This document shows positions 1 through 9,894 of a stretch of DNA of 64,000 nucleotides, piece by piece. Location of the stretch: assembly GCF_004792415.1 (NCBI RefSeq), contig NZ_CP038853.1, positions 372,001-436,000 of the forward strand. The letters run 5' to 3'. The position numbers and the translations under genes were made by a program. This DNA is from Pantoea vagans (lineage in GTDB: Bacteria; Pseudomonadota; Gammaproteobacteria; Enterobacterales; Enterobacteriaceae). Below the pieces are notes generated by a model that was given only the letters and a program-made list of their open reading frames with translations, ran no database searches and was not told the origin of the DNA. Within the stretch, counting starts at the first letter, position 1. Each line of letters starts with the position of its first letter.

Positions 1-83
1 CGATAACCCCATCCTGCTAACTGTCTGGCATGGTCCCGCACACGGTGTGTGCGTGTTCCAAAAGCAATCATAAGGAGTCAGAC
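1..83. other. Upstream edge of the window and glgC leader
   Basis: In E. coli glgX lies directly before glgC, so the first bases are probably the 3' end of glgX, but too little is present to identify a gene. A small inverted repeat (GCACAC, loop GGT, GTGTGC) lies at 38-52. The Shine-Dalgarno sequence AAGGAG at 72-77 serves glgC. Confidence 0.4.
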
Positions 84-1376
84 ATGGTTAAGTTAGACAG
101 AACAGATCACCTGATGCTGGCCCGCCAGCTCCCTACACAGACGGTTGCTCTGATCCTTGCCGGCGGACGCGGCACGCGCCTGGTCGATTTAACGGCCAAA
201 CGTGCTAAACCGGCGGTGCACTTCGGCGGCAAGTTCCGCATTATCGACTTTGCCCTCTCCAACTGCGTCAACTCCGGTATCCGACGGATTGGCGTGATTA
301 CCCAGTATCAGTCTCATACCCTGACTCAGCATATCCAGCGTGGCTGGTCGATCTTCAATGAAGAGATGAATGAGTTTGTCGATTTGCTGCCAGCGCAGCA
401 GCGCTTTTCGACCGAACAGTGGTATCGCGGAACGGCCGATGCCGTGACGCAAAACCTTGATGTGATTCGCCGCTATCAGGCGCAGTACATCGTGATCCTT
501 GCCGGGGACCACATTTATAAGATGGATTATTCACGCATGCTGCTGGATCACGTGGTGAACGAGGCGAAATGTACCATCGCCTGTTTACCGGTGCCGGTGC
601 ATGAGGCCACCGCCTTTGGTGTCATGGCGGTGGACGAAGAGAATAAGGTGATCGACTTCGTGGAGAAACCCGCGAAACCGCCCACCATGCCGGGTGATGA
701 CACGCAGTCGCTCGCCAGCATGGGGATTTACGTGTTCAACGCGGACTATCTCTATGCGCTGCTGGAGGAAGATCTGCAGACGCCAGGCTCTAACCATGAT
801 TTCGGCAAAGATATCCTGCCGAAAATCGTGGCCAGCGGCGAAGGCTATGCGCACTCCTTTGCGCTCTCCTGCGTCCAGAATGATGACAGCGCGCCGCCTT
901 ACTGGCGCGACGTCGGAACGCTGGAAGCCTACTGGCGCGCCAATCTCGACCTGGCCTCGGTGATGCCTGAGCTGGATATGTATGACGTCACCTGGCCGAT
1001 TCGTACTCACATGGAGCCGCTGCCGCCGGCCAAATTTGTTCAGGATCGTTCCGGCAGTCACGGGATGACCATGAACTCGCTGGTGTCGGGCGGCTGCATC
1101 ATCTCCGGTTCGGTGGTGGTCAATTCCGTGCTGTTCCCACGCGTTCGCGTTAACTCGTTTTGCAATATTGATTCAACCGTACTGCTGCCTGATGTGGTAG
1201 TGGGTCGATCGTGTCGCCTGCGTCGCTGTGTGATTGATCGCGCCTGCGAACTGCCGGAAGGCATGGTTATTGGCGAAAACCCCGATGAAGACAGTCGCCG
1301 GTTTCACCGTTCGGATGAAGGGATCGTACTGGTCACCCGCGCCATGCTGGCAAAGCTGGCCAAAGCGGGGCTGTAA
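84..1376 (+). CDS. glgC: Glucose-1-phosphate adenylyltransferase (ADP-glucose pyrophosphorylase)
   Basis: GlgC makes ADP-glucose from glucose 1-phosphate and ATP, the committed and allosterically controlled step of bacterial glycogen synthesis, in the cytoplasm. The 430-aa product matches the E. coli enzyme along its length (431 aa). The nucleotide-binding motif AGGRGTRL lies at residues 26-33. Lys39, the fructose-1,6-bisphosphate activator site in E. coli, is conserved, as is the FVEKPA sugar-phosphate segment in the middle of the protein. The C-terminal third is the left-handed beta-helix domain. The open frame extends upstream to 30, but the ATG at 84 gives the family start ([15 protein letters not shown]) and has AAGGAG 7 bases before it. 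It is the first gene of glgC-glgA-glgP here; glgB and glgX, if present, lie outside the window. Confidence 0.97.
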   Translation: MVKLDRTDHLMLARQLPTQTVALILAGGRGTRLVDLTAKRAKPAVHFGGKFRIIDFALSNCVNSGIRRIGVITQYQSHTLTQHIQRGWSIFNEEMNEFVDLLPAQQRFSTEQWYRGTADAVTQNLDVIRRYQAQYIVILAGDHIYKMDYSRMLLDHVVNEAKCTIACLPVPVHEATAFGVMAVDEENKVIDFVEKPAKPPTMPGDDTQSLASMGIYVFNADYLYALLEEDLQTPGSNHDFGKDILPKIVASGEGYAHSFALSCVQNDDSAPPYWRDVGTLEAYWRANLDLASVMPELDMYDVTWPIRTHMEPLPPAKFVQDRSGSHGMTMNSLVSGGCIISGSVVVNSVLFPRVRVNSFCNIDSTVLLPDVVVGRSCRLRRCVIDRACELPEGMVIGENPDEDSRRFHRSDEGIVLVTRAMLAKLAKAGL

Positions 1377-1400
1377 GCGATAAGCGGAACTTACGCAATC

Positions 1401-1417
1401 GGCACGCGGAGCGTGCC
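1401..1417. repeat. Inverted repeat between glgC and glgA
   Basis: A perfect 7-bp inverted repeat (GGCACGC, loop GGA, GCGTGCC) sits in the 63-bp gap between glgC and glgA. No run of T follows, so it is not an intrinsic terminator. In the mRNA it would form a compact hairpin 22 bases before the glgA start. It could affect processing or stability of the operon transcript; this is inference. Confidence 0.5.
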
Positions 1418-1439
1418 GGATAACTTAATGAGGTCGAGG

Positions 1440-2873
1440 ATGCAGGTTTTACATGTCTGTTCAGAACTTTTCCCGCTGCTGAAAACGGGCGGACTGGCTG
1501 ATGTTGTCGGGGCATTACCTCAGGCGCAGATTGCGGGCGGCACGGATACACGGGTACTGTTGCCCGCTTTTCCCGCATTGCGCAAAGGCATACCCGATCT
1601 CCAGGTAGTGACGGAGCGAGAGACATTTGCTGGTCATATACGTCTGCTATTTGGTGAATTTAATGGTGTGGGCATCTACTTAATTGATGCGCCTGGCCTC
1701 TACGATCGTCCCGGCAGTCCCTACCATGACGAGTCGCAGTTTGCGTATGTTGACAACTATCTGCGCTTTGCGCTGCTGGGCTGGGTCGGCTGTGAACTGG
1801 CGTGCGGCATGGACTCTATGTGGCGTCCTGAGATCGTGCATGCGCATGACTGGCATGCTGGCCTGACCTGCGCCTATCTGGAAGCGCGTGGGCGTCCGGC
1901 TAAATCCGTCTTCACCGTACATAACCTGGCGTACCAGGGGCTGTTTATGGCGCATCACATGGATGAGATTGGCCTGCCGTGGTCGTTCTTTAACATGCAT
2001 GGGCTGGAGTTCTTCGGTCAGATTTCCTTCCTGAAAGCAGGACTCTTTTACGCTGACCACATCACGGCGGTGAGCCCGACTTACGCTCATGAAATTACCT
2101 CTGCCGAATATGCGTATGGCATGGAAAGCCTGCTGGCGCAGCGGATGCGGGAAGGCCGTCTTAGCGGGATCCTTAATGGCGTCGATCCCTCTATCTGGGA
2201 CCCGGCGCACGACCTGCTGCTGAGTGCGCGCTATAACCGCGACACGCTGGAAGCGAAAGCGGAAAACAAACGGCAGCTGCAGGTGGCGATGGGGCTGAAG
2301 GTGGATGATAAAGCGCCGGTATTCTGCGTGATCAGCCGTCTGACTAAACAGAAGGGCCTGGACCTGGTGCTGGAAGCGCTGCCTGGCCTGCTGGCGCAGG
2401 GCGGACAGCTGGTGCTGCTGGGACAGGGTGATGCCGAGCTGCAACAGGGATTCCTGGCGGCAGCGGCGGAGCATCCGGGCAGCGTGGGTGTGCAGATTGG
2501 CTATCACGAAGCGTTCTCCCACCGCATTGTCGGTGGCGCAGATGTAATCGTGGTGCCGAGTCGCTTTGAGCCCTGCGGCCTGACTCAACTTTATGGCCTG
2601 AAGTATGGTACGTTGCCGTTAGTGCGCCGCACCGGCGGGCTGGCAGATACCGTTAATGACAGCTCTCTGGAGAACCTGGCCGACGGTATCGCCAGCGGCT
2701 TCAGCTTTGAAGATGCCAACGCCTGGTCGCTGTTGCGGGCCATCCGGCGCGCGTTTGTGTTGTGGTCCCGTCCTTCACTGTGGCGTTACGTTCAGCGTCA
2801 GGCGATGGGCATGGACTTTAGCTGGCAGGTGGCCGCACAAGCCTACCGTGATCTCTACCAACGTTTGATGTAA
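1440..2873 (+). CDS. glgA: Glycogen synthase (ADP-glucose-dependent)
   Basis: GlgA, a GT5 glycosyltransferase with a GT-B fold, transfers glucose from ADP-glucose to the growing alpha-1,4-glucan. The product is 477 aa, the same as E. coli GlgA. The KTGGLADV motif (Lys15 contacts ADP-glucose) is at residues 15-22. The C-terminal domain carries the family signature [13 protein letters not shown], with the conserved glutamate, followed by a TGGLADTV segment. The frame is open upstream to a GTG at 1413, but the ATG at 1440 gives the family N-terminus MQVLHVCSE and has a purine-rich AGGTCGAGG just before it. It is cotranscribed with glgC, 63 bp upstream, and glgP, 19 bp downstream. Confidence 0.97.
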   Translation: MQVLHVCSELFPLLKTGGLADVVGALPQAQIAGGTDTRVLLPAFPALRKGIPDLQVVTERETFAGHIRLLFGEFNGVGIYLIDAPGLYDRPGSPYHDESQFAYVDNYLRFALLGWVGCELACGMDSMWRPEIVHAHDWHAGLTCAYLEARGRPAKSVFTVHNLAYQGLFMAHHMDEIGLPWSFFNMHGLEFFGQISFLKAGLFYADHITAVSPTYAHEITSAEYAYGMESLLAQRMREGRLSGILNGVDPSIWDPAHDLLLSARYNRDTLEAKAENKRQLQVAMGLKVDDKAPVFCVISRLTKQKGLDLVLEALPGLLAQGGQLVLLGQGDAELQQGFLAAAAEHPGSVGVQIGYHEAFSHRIVGGADVIVVPSRFEPCGLTQLYGLKYGTLPLVRRTGGLADTVNDSSLENLADGIASGFSFEDANAWSLLRAIRRAFVLWSRPSLWRYVQRQAMGMDFSWQVAAQAYRDLYQRLM

Positions 2874-2892
2874 CGGATTGGGAAAACTGGAT

Positions 2893-5340
2893 ATGAATGC
2901 ACCTTTCACTTACGCCTCACCAACGTTGACGGTTGATGCCTTAAAGCATTCGATTGCCTACAAACTGATGTTCACCATCGGCAAAGATCCCTCGATCGCC
3001 AACAAGCACGAGTGGCTCAACGCCTCGCTGCTGGCAGTGCGCGACCGGATGGTGGAGCGCTGGTTGCGTTCCAGCCGTGCCCAGCTCTCTCAGGATGTTC
3101 GTCAGGTCTATTACCTGTCGATGGAGTTCCTGATGGGCCGCACGTTAGGGAATGCGCTGCTGGCGATGGGGATCTATGACGATCTCAACCAGGCACTGGA
3201 TGAGATGGGTCTGGATCTGGCCGAGCTGATGGAGGAGGAGAACGATCCGGGGCTGGGCAACGGTGGTCTGGGTCGCCTGGCGGCCTGTTTCCTCGATTCA
3301 CTGGCGACGCTGGGCATGCCGGGGCGCGGTTATGGCATTCGCTATGATTACGGCATGTTCAAACAGAACATTGTGGAAGGTGAGCAGAAAGAGTCGCCGG
3401 ATTACTGGCTCGAATATGGTAATCCGTGGGAATTCCAGCGTTTCAATACCCGTTACAAAGTCCGTTTTGGCGGTCGCGTCCAGCACGAAGGCACGAAGGT
3501 GCGCTGGCTGGAGACCGAAGAGATTCTGGCGATGGCCTATGACCAGATCATTCCGGGCTTCGACACCGACGCGACCAATACCCTGCGACTGTGGGGTGCC
3601 CAGGCCAGCAACGAGATCAACCTCGGCAAGTTCAACCAGGGCGACTACTTCGCGGCAGTGGAAGATAAAAACCACTCTGAAAACGTGTCGCGCGTGCTCT
3701 ACCCGGATGACTCAACCTATTCGGGCCGTGAACTGCGTCTGCGTCAGGAATATTTCCTGGTCTCCGCCACCGTGCAGGACATCCTGAATCGTCACTGGCG
3801 GATGCACCAGACCTGGGACAACCTGGCGGACAAAATCGCCATTCACCTGAATGATACCCATCCGGTACTGGCGATCCCCGAACTGATGCGCCTGCTGATT
3901 GATGAACATAAATTCAGCTGGGACAGCGCCTTCGACGTCTGCTGTCAGGTCTTCTCGTATACCAACCATACGCTGATGACCGAAGCGCTCGAGACCTGGC
4001 CGGTCGATATGATCGGTAAGATCCTGCCGCGCCACCTCAGCATCATTTTCGAGATCAACGACTTCTTCCTCAAGACGATTCAGGATCACTATCCTGATGA
4101 CCTGGATCTGCTGTCGCGCATTTCGATCATTGACGAGAACGATGGACGCCGGGTACGCATGGGCTGGCTGGCCGTCGTCGTCAGTCATAAAGTGAATGGC
4201 GTGTCAGAGCTGCACTCTAATCTGATGGTCCAGTCGCTGTTTGCTGATTTCTCCCGTCTGTTCCCCGGCCGCTTCTGCAATAAAACCAACGGCGTTACCC
4301 CACGTCGCTGGCTGGCGCTGGCGAACCCGGCGCTGTCAGAGGTGCTGGATGAGGAGATTGGTCGCAACTGGCGTACCGATCTCAGCCAGCTGGATGAGCT
4401 GAAAGCACAGATCGATTATCCGGCGTTTATCGAAAAAGTCGCGGTTGCCAAGCATCAGAACAAGCGTCGGCTGGCCGACTGGGTGGCGAAGAATCTGGAT
4501 GTGGTGCTCGACCCGAACGCGCTGTTTGATGTACAGATCAAGCGTATTCACGAGTACAAACGTCAACTGCTCAACGTGCTGCATGTGATCACCCGTTATA
4601 ACCGTATCAAGGCTGATCCGCAGGCGGATTGGGTGCCGCGCGTAAATATCTTTGCCGGTAAAGCCGCATCAGCCTATTACGTTGCCAAGCACATTATTCA
4701 TCTGATCAACGATGTCGCGAATGTGATCAACAACGATCCGCAGGTGAAGAACAAACTGAAGGTGGTCTTCATCCCGAACTACAGCGTGAGTCTGGCGCAG
4801 ATCATTATTCCGGCGGCCGATCTCTCTGAGCAGATCTCGACCGCAGGCACCGAAGCGTCCGGCACCAGTAACATGAAGTTTGCGCTGAACGGCGCGCTGA
4901 CGATCGGTACGCTGGATGGTGCCAACGTTGAGATGCTGGATCACGTCGGGGAAGAGAACATCTTTATCTTTGGTAATACCACGCCGCAGGTCGAAGCGCT
5001 GCGTAAGGGCGGCTATAACCCGCGCGACTATTACGAAGGCGACGAAGAGCTGCATCAGGTGCTGACACAGATTGCCTCTGGCGTGTTCAGCCCGCAGGAT
5101 CCGGGTCGCTACCGCAATCTGTTCGATTCTCTGGTTAACTTCGGCGATCACTACCAGTTACTGGCGGATTATCGCAGTTATGTGGATACCCAGGATAAGG
5201 TGGATGCGCTCTACCGTAAACCGGACGAGTGGCAGCGCCGCGCGGCGAAAAATATCGCCGGCATGGGCTACTTCTCGTCGGACCGTACCATTCAGGAGTA
5301 CGCCGATGAGATCTGGAACATTACACCAATAAGGCTGTAG
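2893..5340 (+). CDS. glgP: Glycogen phosphorylase
   Basis: GlgP releases glucose 1-phosphate from the non-reducing ends of glycogen using phosphate and pyridoxal 5'-phosphate (GT35). The 815-aa product equals the E. coli length. Conserved blocks include the [12 protein letters not shown] segment near the N-terminus, [16 protein letters not shown], and the pyridoxal-lysine region [19 protein letters not shown] near residue 660. The ATG at 2893 matches the family start [12 protein letters not shown]; an ATG five codons upstream (2878) is less likely. It is the last gene of the glycogen operon and is followed by a hairpin at 5372. It is a paralogue of malP at 17734, which serves maltodextrins. 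Confidence 0.97.
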   Translation: MNAPFTYASPTLTVDALKHSIAYKLMFTIGKDPSIANKHEWLNASLLAVRDRMVERWLRSSRAQLSQDVRQVYYLSMEFLMGRTLGNALLAMGIYDDLNQALDEMGLDLAELMEEENDPGLGNGGLGRLAACFLDSLATLGMPGRGYGIRYDYGMFKQNIVEGEQKESPDYWLEYGNPWEFQRFNTRYKVRFGGRVQHEGTKVRWLETEEILAMAYDQIIPGFDTDATNTLRLWGAQASNEINLGKFNQGDYFAAVEDKNHSENVSRVLYPDDSTYSGRELRLRQEYFLVSATVQDILNRHWRMHQTWDNLADKIAIHLNDTHPVLAIPELMRLLIDEHKFSWDSAFDVCCQVFSYTNHTLMTEALETWPVDMIGKILPRHLSIIFEINDFFLKTIQDHYPDDLDLLSRISIIDENDGRRVRMGWLAVVVSHKVNGVSELHSNLMVQSLFADFSRLFPGRFCNKTNGVTPRRWLALANPALSEVLDEEIGRNWRTDLSQLDELKAQIDYPAFIEKVAVAKHQNKRRLADWVAKNLDVVLDPNALFDVQIKRIHEYKRQLLNVLHVITRYNRIKADPQADWVPRVNIFAGKAASAYYVAKHIIHLINDVANVINNDPQVKNKLKVVFIPNYSVSLAQIIIPAADLSEQISTAGTEASGTSNMKFALNGALTIGTLDGANVEMLDHVGEENIFIFGNTTPQVEALRKGGYNPRDYYEGDEELHQVLTQIASGVFSPQDPGRYRNLFDSLVNFGDHYQLLADYRSYVDTQDKVDALYRKPDEWQRRAAKNIAGMGYFSSDRTIQEYADEIWNITPIRL

Positions 5341-5371
5341 GGTCGGATAGCAGGCCTTTCTGACGTTCTGT

Positions 5372-5391
5372 GCGGCCGGGTAACCGGCCGC
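5372..5391 (+). terminator. Hairpin, probable terminator after glgP
   Basis: A perfect 8-bp GC-rich stem (GCGGCCGG, loop GTAA, CCGGCCGC) lies 31 bases after the glgP stop. It is followed only by a mixed pyrimidine stretch, with no clean T run, so intrinsic termination may be weak. The rest of the interval to 5567 holds no recognisable gene and must contain the mdcR promoter. Confidence 0.5.
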
Positions 5392-5567
5392 CGCATTGCC
5401 ATCTTATCTTCTGACTCTCCCGCCATCCCGCCCGCTTTTTCACACGGCTCCGCGTTTTCTGGCCTCAGTGCCTGTATCTGCGCGCAGTGCGAACCAGATC
5501 ATTACACTCCTGCTGAGAATCGCTACTATGCGGGAAAGCAAAGTGACCATACAGGCAACCGCAGCCC

Positions 5568-6503
5568 ATGAGTGACAACATCAATCAGGAAATTACCTTC
5601 CGCAAGCTCAGCGTCTTTATGATGTTTATGAGCAAAGGGAATATCGCCCGCACGGCGGAAGCGCTGGCGCTCAGCAGCGTCAGCGTACACCGCGCACTGC
5701 ACACGCTGGAAGAGGGCATCGACTGCCCGCTGTTTATCCACAAGGGCCGTAACCTGGTGCCGTTGCCTGCCGCCTGGACGCTGCTGGACTACTGTCGCGA
5801 CGTAACTACCCTGATGGGCAAAGGTATTGAAGAGGCGCGCAAGGTGGCGGGTATCGGCGTAGGTCGTCTGCGGCTTGGTACGCTCTACTCGCTGACGCTT
5901 GAAACCATTCCCCGACTGATCATGGGCATGAAACTGCGCCGTCCCACGCTGGAGCTTGATCTGACAATGGGCTCCAATCAGATGCTGCTGAACATGCTGG
6001 AAGATGACGCGCTGGATGCCATTCTGATCGCCACCGATGATGGCGAACTCAGCGATGCGCATTTTGATGTGATTCCGCTGTTTGAAGACCGTATCTTTCT
6101 GGCTGCGCCAGCCGGGGAGACGCGGGAGGGAACCGGCCCGGTGGATCTGCGTGATTTTGCCGACCGTGATTTTGTCTCGCTGGCTGAAGGATTTGCCACC
6201 TATACCGGTTCGCAGGAGGCGTTTCAGATAGCCGGATTTGAACCGCGCATGGTCACGCAGGTAAATGACATCTTCTCAATGATAAGCCTGGTGCAGGCGG
6301 GCATTGGCCTGGCGCTGATCCCGGGACGGATGAAGAAGGTGTATGAAAACAACATTCAGTTACTGCCGCTCGCTGAGCCTTATCAGATGCGTCAGCAGAT
6401 CTCGATTGTCTACTCACATCGTCGCGAACGCGATAATGACCTGCTTGCCCTGGCGGCAGAAGGGCGGATGTACGCCCGCAGCCTTACTGACTCAGCCGTT
6501 TAG
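5568..6503 (+). CDS. mdcR: LysR-family regulator of malonate utilisation, MdcR type
   Basis: This 311-aa LysR-type transcription factor has an N-terminal winged helix-turn-helix (about residues 10-65; NIARTAEALALSSVSVHRAL is the recognition region) and a C-terminal effector-binding domain. It lies next to the mdc genes and converges on them: its last 20 bases overlap the 3' end of mdcH on the other strand. LysR-type MdcR proteins activate mdc operons in Klebsiella and Acinetobacter, probably in response to malonate. The assignment rests on family plus position. The recognition helix SSVSVHRALHTLEE departs from the usual LysR form (often SQPAVS...), but MdcR proteins are a divergent branch. 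Confidence 0.85.
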   Translation: MSDNINQEITFRKLSVFMMFMSKGNIARTAEALALSSVSVHRALHTLEEGIDCPLFIHKGRNLVPLPAAWTLLDYCRDVTTLMGKGIEEARKVAGIGVGRLRLGTLYSLTLETIPRLIMGMKLRRPTLELDLTMGSNQMLLNMLEDDALDAILIATDDGELSDAHFDVIPLFEDRIFLAAPAGETREGTGPVDLRDFADRDFVSLAEGFATYTGSQEAFQIAGFEPRMVTQVNDIFSMISLVQAGIGLALIPGRMKKVYENNIQLLPLAEPYQMRQQISIVYSHRRERDNDLLALAAEGRMYARSLTDSAV

Positions 6504-7386
6504 CCAGATGCAGCGCCACCCCGACGCTGTTGCGCTCCATACAGATCGCTTCACCCTGCCAGCCCGCCTGCAGCGTCAGGCCGGTCAGCACATTGCCAGG
6601 CGGCATCTCAATCGCCAGTCGGGCATCGCGCTGATTAGCGGAAACCATCGCATCATTCCACTGCACCGTACGCGCCATATTAAAGGCGAGATCGTCAGCA
6701 ATCTTCTCTGGTTCCCAAATCACCCGTCCGGTTGAGCCGCTGAGGTAAGCGCAATCGGGCCGCGAGAGGCTGACGGACTCAAACGCGCGCGCCAGTTCGG
6801 CGGCGGGCTTGTCCAGCAGCGCGCAGTGCGACGGCACGCTCACCGCGAGTTTAACGGCTTTGCTGGCACCGGCATCCAGCGCTTTCTGCGCCACCACCGC
6901 CATATCCTCGTCACGACCGGCAATCACAATCTGCGTTTCCGCATTCAGGTTGGCGATGTAGGTATTGCTGCCAGCCAGTAGCTTCTCCAGACGATTCAGC
7001 GTCAGGCCGGTGATGGCGGTCAGGCCATATCCCTGCGGATAAGCCTGTTCCATCAGATCGCCACGCAGCGCAACCAGCCGCAGGGCGTCGCTGAAATCGA
7101 GCGCACCGGCAATCACCGCAGCGGGAAATGCACCAATCGACAGACCACTGACGATGTCCGGTTTCACCCCACGGCGGATCAGCTCACGCGCCCAGGCGAC
7201 ACCGGCAATCAGCAGGCTGAGCTGCACGGCGCGGGTGTGGCGCAGCGCCTCAGTGCTGTCGAGCCGGTCGGTTTCGTCGCCCAGTACCGCTCGCACGCTA
7301 TTTAACACCGCGTCGCCGTCGGGCAGATGCTGCAGCATCCCGGCACGCTGGGTGCCCTGGCCGGGAAAGGTAAAGAGTATTTTCAT
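6484..7386 (-). CDS. mdcH: Malonate decarboxylase epsilon subunit, malonyl-CoA:ACP transacylase
   Basis: MdcH loads a malonyl group from malonyl-CoA onto the thiol of the holo acyl carrier protein MdcC, priming the decarboxylase. The 300-aa protein has the FabD-like fold: GQGTQ at residues 9-13, the nucleophile elbow GLSIG with Ser83, and a catalytic histidine in PSHC (His187). It is the last gene of the mdc operon. Its start overlaps the mdcG stop by 4 bases (ATGA), indicating translational coupling. Confidence 0.93.
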   Translation of the reverse strand: MKILFTFPGQGTQRAGMLQHLPDGDAVLNSVRAVLGDETDRLDSTEALRHTRAVQLSLLIAGVAWARELIRRGVKPDIVSGLSIGAFPAAVIAGALDFSDALRLVALRGDLMEQAYPQGYGLTAITGLTLNRLEKLLAGSNTYIANLNAETQIVIAGRDEDMAVVAQKALDAGASKAVKLAVSVPSHCALLDKPAAELARAFESVSLSRPDCAYLSGSTGRVIWEPEKIADDLAFNMARTVQWNDAMVSANQRDARLAIEMPPGNVLTGLTLQAGWQGEAICMERNSVGVALHLAKRLSQ

Positions 7387-8000
7387 GGATTCTCCCTGCT
7401 CCAGGGTGAAGCGGTCAGTATCGGTCCGGTATCGGTTTTTAACAGCACGCGACCCTCACGCAGCCACTCGTTCAGCGCAAACGCGCCAGACGGCGTTTCC
7501 ACCTGGGTATCCACACGGCAGTCCAGTGCGTCGGTCTGCGTCAGCCACTGTTGCAGCGCATCGCGTGGCAGCGGCTGCGGCGCGCGGATCACTAAATCAA
7601 GATCGCTGGCAGCGTGCAGCACAGGGCGCTGCGTCGCCAGCGCATAACCGGTGCTGCCGGTAATGCCCCAGTGCCAGGGCCAGAGAGTCTCGCTGAGCGC
7701 AACCGCCGCGCGAACCGGCGCATAAGCGGTAAAGGGTGAATCCAGCAGCCATGTCCGTTCTGCCAGCCTCTCTGGCGTCACCATCCGGACAATATCGGCT
7801 GGACTAATCCAGCCGGCGGCGCGCTGCTCACGTCGTTCACCGCGCACACCCACCGGAATCAGACCGGATTCACGGTGGTCGCGCCGTACCACCACCGGCA
7901 GATCGGGATGCCAGAACTGGATGACCCAGCTCTCTTTAACCGCGGCTAACGCGTCACTGTGACGCAGCCAGAGCAGATCGTGGGGGCGCGGCGCACTCAT
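7383..8000 (-). CDS. mdcG: Malonate decarboxylase holo-ACP synthase (phosphoribosyl-dephospho-CoA transferase)
   Basis: MdcG transfers 2'-(5''-phosphoribosyl)-3'-dephospho-CoA from its triphosphoribosyl precursor to a serine of apo-MdcC. The 205-aa product carries the nucleotidyltransferase metal-binding motif SDLDL, with aspartates 133 and 135, preceded by a GSTGY segment. It lies directly downstream of the mdcF-like transporter (1-base gap) and overlaps mdcH by 4 bases. Family and context agree; MdcB, which makes its donor, is encoded in the same cluster. Confidence 0.92.
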   Translation of the reverse strand: MSAPRPHDLLWLRHSDALAAVKESWVIQFWHPDLPVVVRRDHRESGLIPVGVRGERREQRAAGWISPADIVRMVTPERLAERTWLLDSPFTAYAPVRAAVALSETLWPWHWGITGSTGYALATQRPVLHAASDLDLVIRAPQPLPRDALQQWLTQTDALDCRVDTQVETPSGAFALNEWLREGRVLLKTDTGPILTASPWSRENP

Positions 8001-8001
8001 A

Positions 8002-8961
8002 TTACATTCCTGATGTCAGCGTGATGAACAGCGGTAACGATAAAATACACAGAATTGAGCTTAACAGCAGCACGGCTTCAGCATCGGGTGACTGCACGCC
8101 AAAGCGGTTGCCGAACACCACGCCGAAGAAACCGGCCGACAGCGCAATCATCAGGATAGCGGTGATGGCGACTGAACCGTTAAGTCCCAGCGCCAGTACC
8201 AGACCCCAGGCGATAAAGGGCTGAATCAGCAGCTTAGCCACAGTACCGACGCCGACGACGGCGTTGAGTTTCAGCTGACGTGCAGAGAGGATGACACCCG
8301 TCAGGAACAGCGCAGCCGCGGTGGCCGCCAGGCCCAGCGGTTTGATCGCGGCCAGCACCAGATCCGGCATTTTAACGCCCAGCGCTGACAGCACCACCCC
8401 AATCAACGGTCCCATCACGATAGGTTTTTTTACTGAACGCCACATCAGGATCGGCAGCATTTTCAGCGTTGAACCGTGTTCGGTACCTGCGGCAAACGCC
8501 TTTTCACGTTCCAGGATCAGCAGGCACAGCGGGGTGAGCAGCACTGAACCACAGGCAATCGACACCGCCACGGAGAGGGAGGTGGCCGCATTTTCACCCA
8601 GCACGCTGGCCAGAATGGGCAGTCCCAGTGCGGCGTAGTTAGGCAGCGCCACGGTCAGCGTCAGAACGGCCGCATCCTGCGGTGACTTTTTGAACACTTT
8701 GGTCGCAAGGAAATAGACGGTGCCATAGGTTATCCACATTGCACCGGTGATCACCACAATCAGCGGCCACTGCGCCACAATGCCTGGCCACGGTGTCTGA
8801 ACCGTGGCGCTGAACAGCGCGGCGGGCAGTGCAAAATCCATCACGAAGATATTAAGCAGAGAGACATCTTTGTTGTTGACCATTCCGGCCTTACCGGCCC
8901 AGAAACCCAGCAGCATAATGACAAAGATCGGAGCGAGGGCATGAACAATTATATAAATCAT
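8002..8961 (-). CDS. mdcF: AEC-family transporter, probable malonate carrier MdcF
   Basis: This 319-aa, very hydrophobic protein has about ten predicted membrane segments in two halves of five, as in the auxin efflux carrier (AEC) family, with the typical N-terminus IFVIMLLGFWAGKAG. MdcF of Klebsiella, the presumed malonate carrier, belongs to this family and sits at the same point, between mdcE and mdcG. Transport of malonate is inferred from family and context; the sequence does not prove the substrate. It is separated from mdcE by 132 bp, the longest gap inside the operon, which contains a strong hairpin at 9034. Confidence 0.8.
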   Translation of the reverse strand: MIYIIVHALAPIFVIMLLGFWAGKAGMVNNKDVSLLNIFVMDFALPAALFSATVQTPWPGIVAQWPLIVVITGAMWITYGTVYFLATKVFKKSPQDAAVLTLTVALPNYAALGLPILASVLGENAATSLSVAVSIACGSVLLTPLCLLILEREKAFAAGTEHGSTLKMLPILMWRSVKKPIVMGPLIGVVLSALGVKMPDLVLAAIKPLGLAATAAALFLTGVILSARQLKLNAVVGVGTVAKLLIQPFIAWGLVLALGLNGSVAITAILMIALSAGFFGVVFGNRFGVQSPDAEAVLLLSSILCILSLPLFITLTSGM

Positions 8962-9033
8962 AAATCACCTGTATTTAAGAAGAATTCTTTAAAAAACAGC
9001 GATGTTTATAATTCTGAACACGGCCACTGCTCC

Positions 9034-9057
9034 GGGGCGCAATTAGCGATGCGCCCC
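9034..9057. repeat. Stem-loop in the mdcE-mdcF gap
   Basis: A perfect 8-bp GC-rich inverted repeat (GGGGCGCA, 8-base loop, TGCGCCCC) lies between mdcE and mdcF. No T run follows on the operon strand, so it does not look like an intrinsic terminator. It could mark RNA processing or protect the upstream mdcA-E message, which would give unequal output of decarboxylase and transporter genes (inference). Confidence 0.6.
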
Positions 9058-9093
9058 TAAGACCGGTTTCGGCAGGTTTATTTTTTTAGTTAA

Positions 9094-9894
9094 TTACCAG
9101 GCCGCGCGCATACGTTCGCGAACCAGGGAGGAGCTGTGACGATTGGAGGCACCGAGGCGGCTTTTCAGGCTCGGATCCTGACGTGCGTCGCTGATCGCCT
9201 TGTGCAGCGCAATCTCAACCATCGCCACATCGGCGTCAGACGGCGCATCAGGATTGCCCACGTTCAGCAGATCGGAGAGCAGGCCCAGCGTGGCGAAGTT
9301 ATTTACGTCGTAAGCCATCGGTGGAATGGTCGCAGCCAGTTTTTCCAGCGCTTCCACGGAACGCAGCGTAATACGCGCCGCCGATGCTTTGCCCATGGCA
9401 TGCACCAGCACACCCTGATCGTTAAGCGCAATCAGTCGGTTAGCCTGATAGCCGTGTGCCAGGAACGCACCGGACATCGCTTTGCCGACAATCAGGCCAA
9501 TCACCGGATGACCATCAAGGCGTGCGTTGGCATACGCCCCCGCCGCACCCGCCAGCGCCTGATGAATACCAAATGCCTCTTCGCGGCGGCCATAGGCCTG
9601 ACTTGGCACATCAATCACCGCCACAATCGGACGTTTTACGGCACTGTTTTTGTCTGCTTCGCGCGTTTCATTCACCACTTTCGCCAGCGTCCAGCCCTCC
9701 AGCAGACCGACTTCACCCTGCGCGGCGCGCGGATAGTGGTTTTGTGGATCGGGCACGACGGCAATAAAGCGGACATTTTCGCCATTGAGCTGGCCGTCAG
9801 CCACCTGAACAGAGGCACACAGGCCGCTAAGACGCTGTGCATTGGGTGCGAGTTTTTCCAGCCAGGTTGCACCGCGGCTGCTTGTCTGAGTCAT
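9094..9894 (-). CDS. mdcE: Malonate decarboxylase gamma subunit
   Basis: MdcE pairs with MdcD to form the carboxyltransferase-like unit that decarboxylates malonyl-S-ACP to acetyl-S-ACP, without biotin in this class of enzyme. The product is 266 aa. Features of the crotonase/carboxyltransferase fold include the segment DVPSQAYGRREEAFGIHQALAG and the glycine-rich GLIVGKAMSGAFLAHG. The start and the mdcD stop share one base (TAATG), so the two subunits are translationally coupled, as expected for a heterodimer. Confidence 0.95.
   Translation of the reverse strand: MTQTSSRGATWLEKLAPNAQRLSGLCASVQVADGQLNGENVRFIAVVPDPQNHYPRAAQGEVGLLEGWTLAKVVNETREADKNSAVKRPIVAVIDVPSQAYGRREEAFGIHQALAGAAGAYANARLDGHPVIGLIVGKAMSGAFLAHGYQANRLIALNDQGVLVHAMGKASAARITLRSVEALEKLAATIPPMAYDVNNFATLGLLSDLLNVGNPDAPSDADVAMVEIALHKAISDARQDPSLKSRLGASNRHSSSLVRERMRAAW

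Noticed and set aside
1680-2588. 302-codon minus-strand frame inside glgA
   Set aside because: Antisense shadow of glgA with no domain and no ribosome site.
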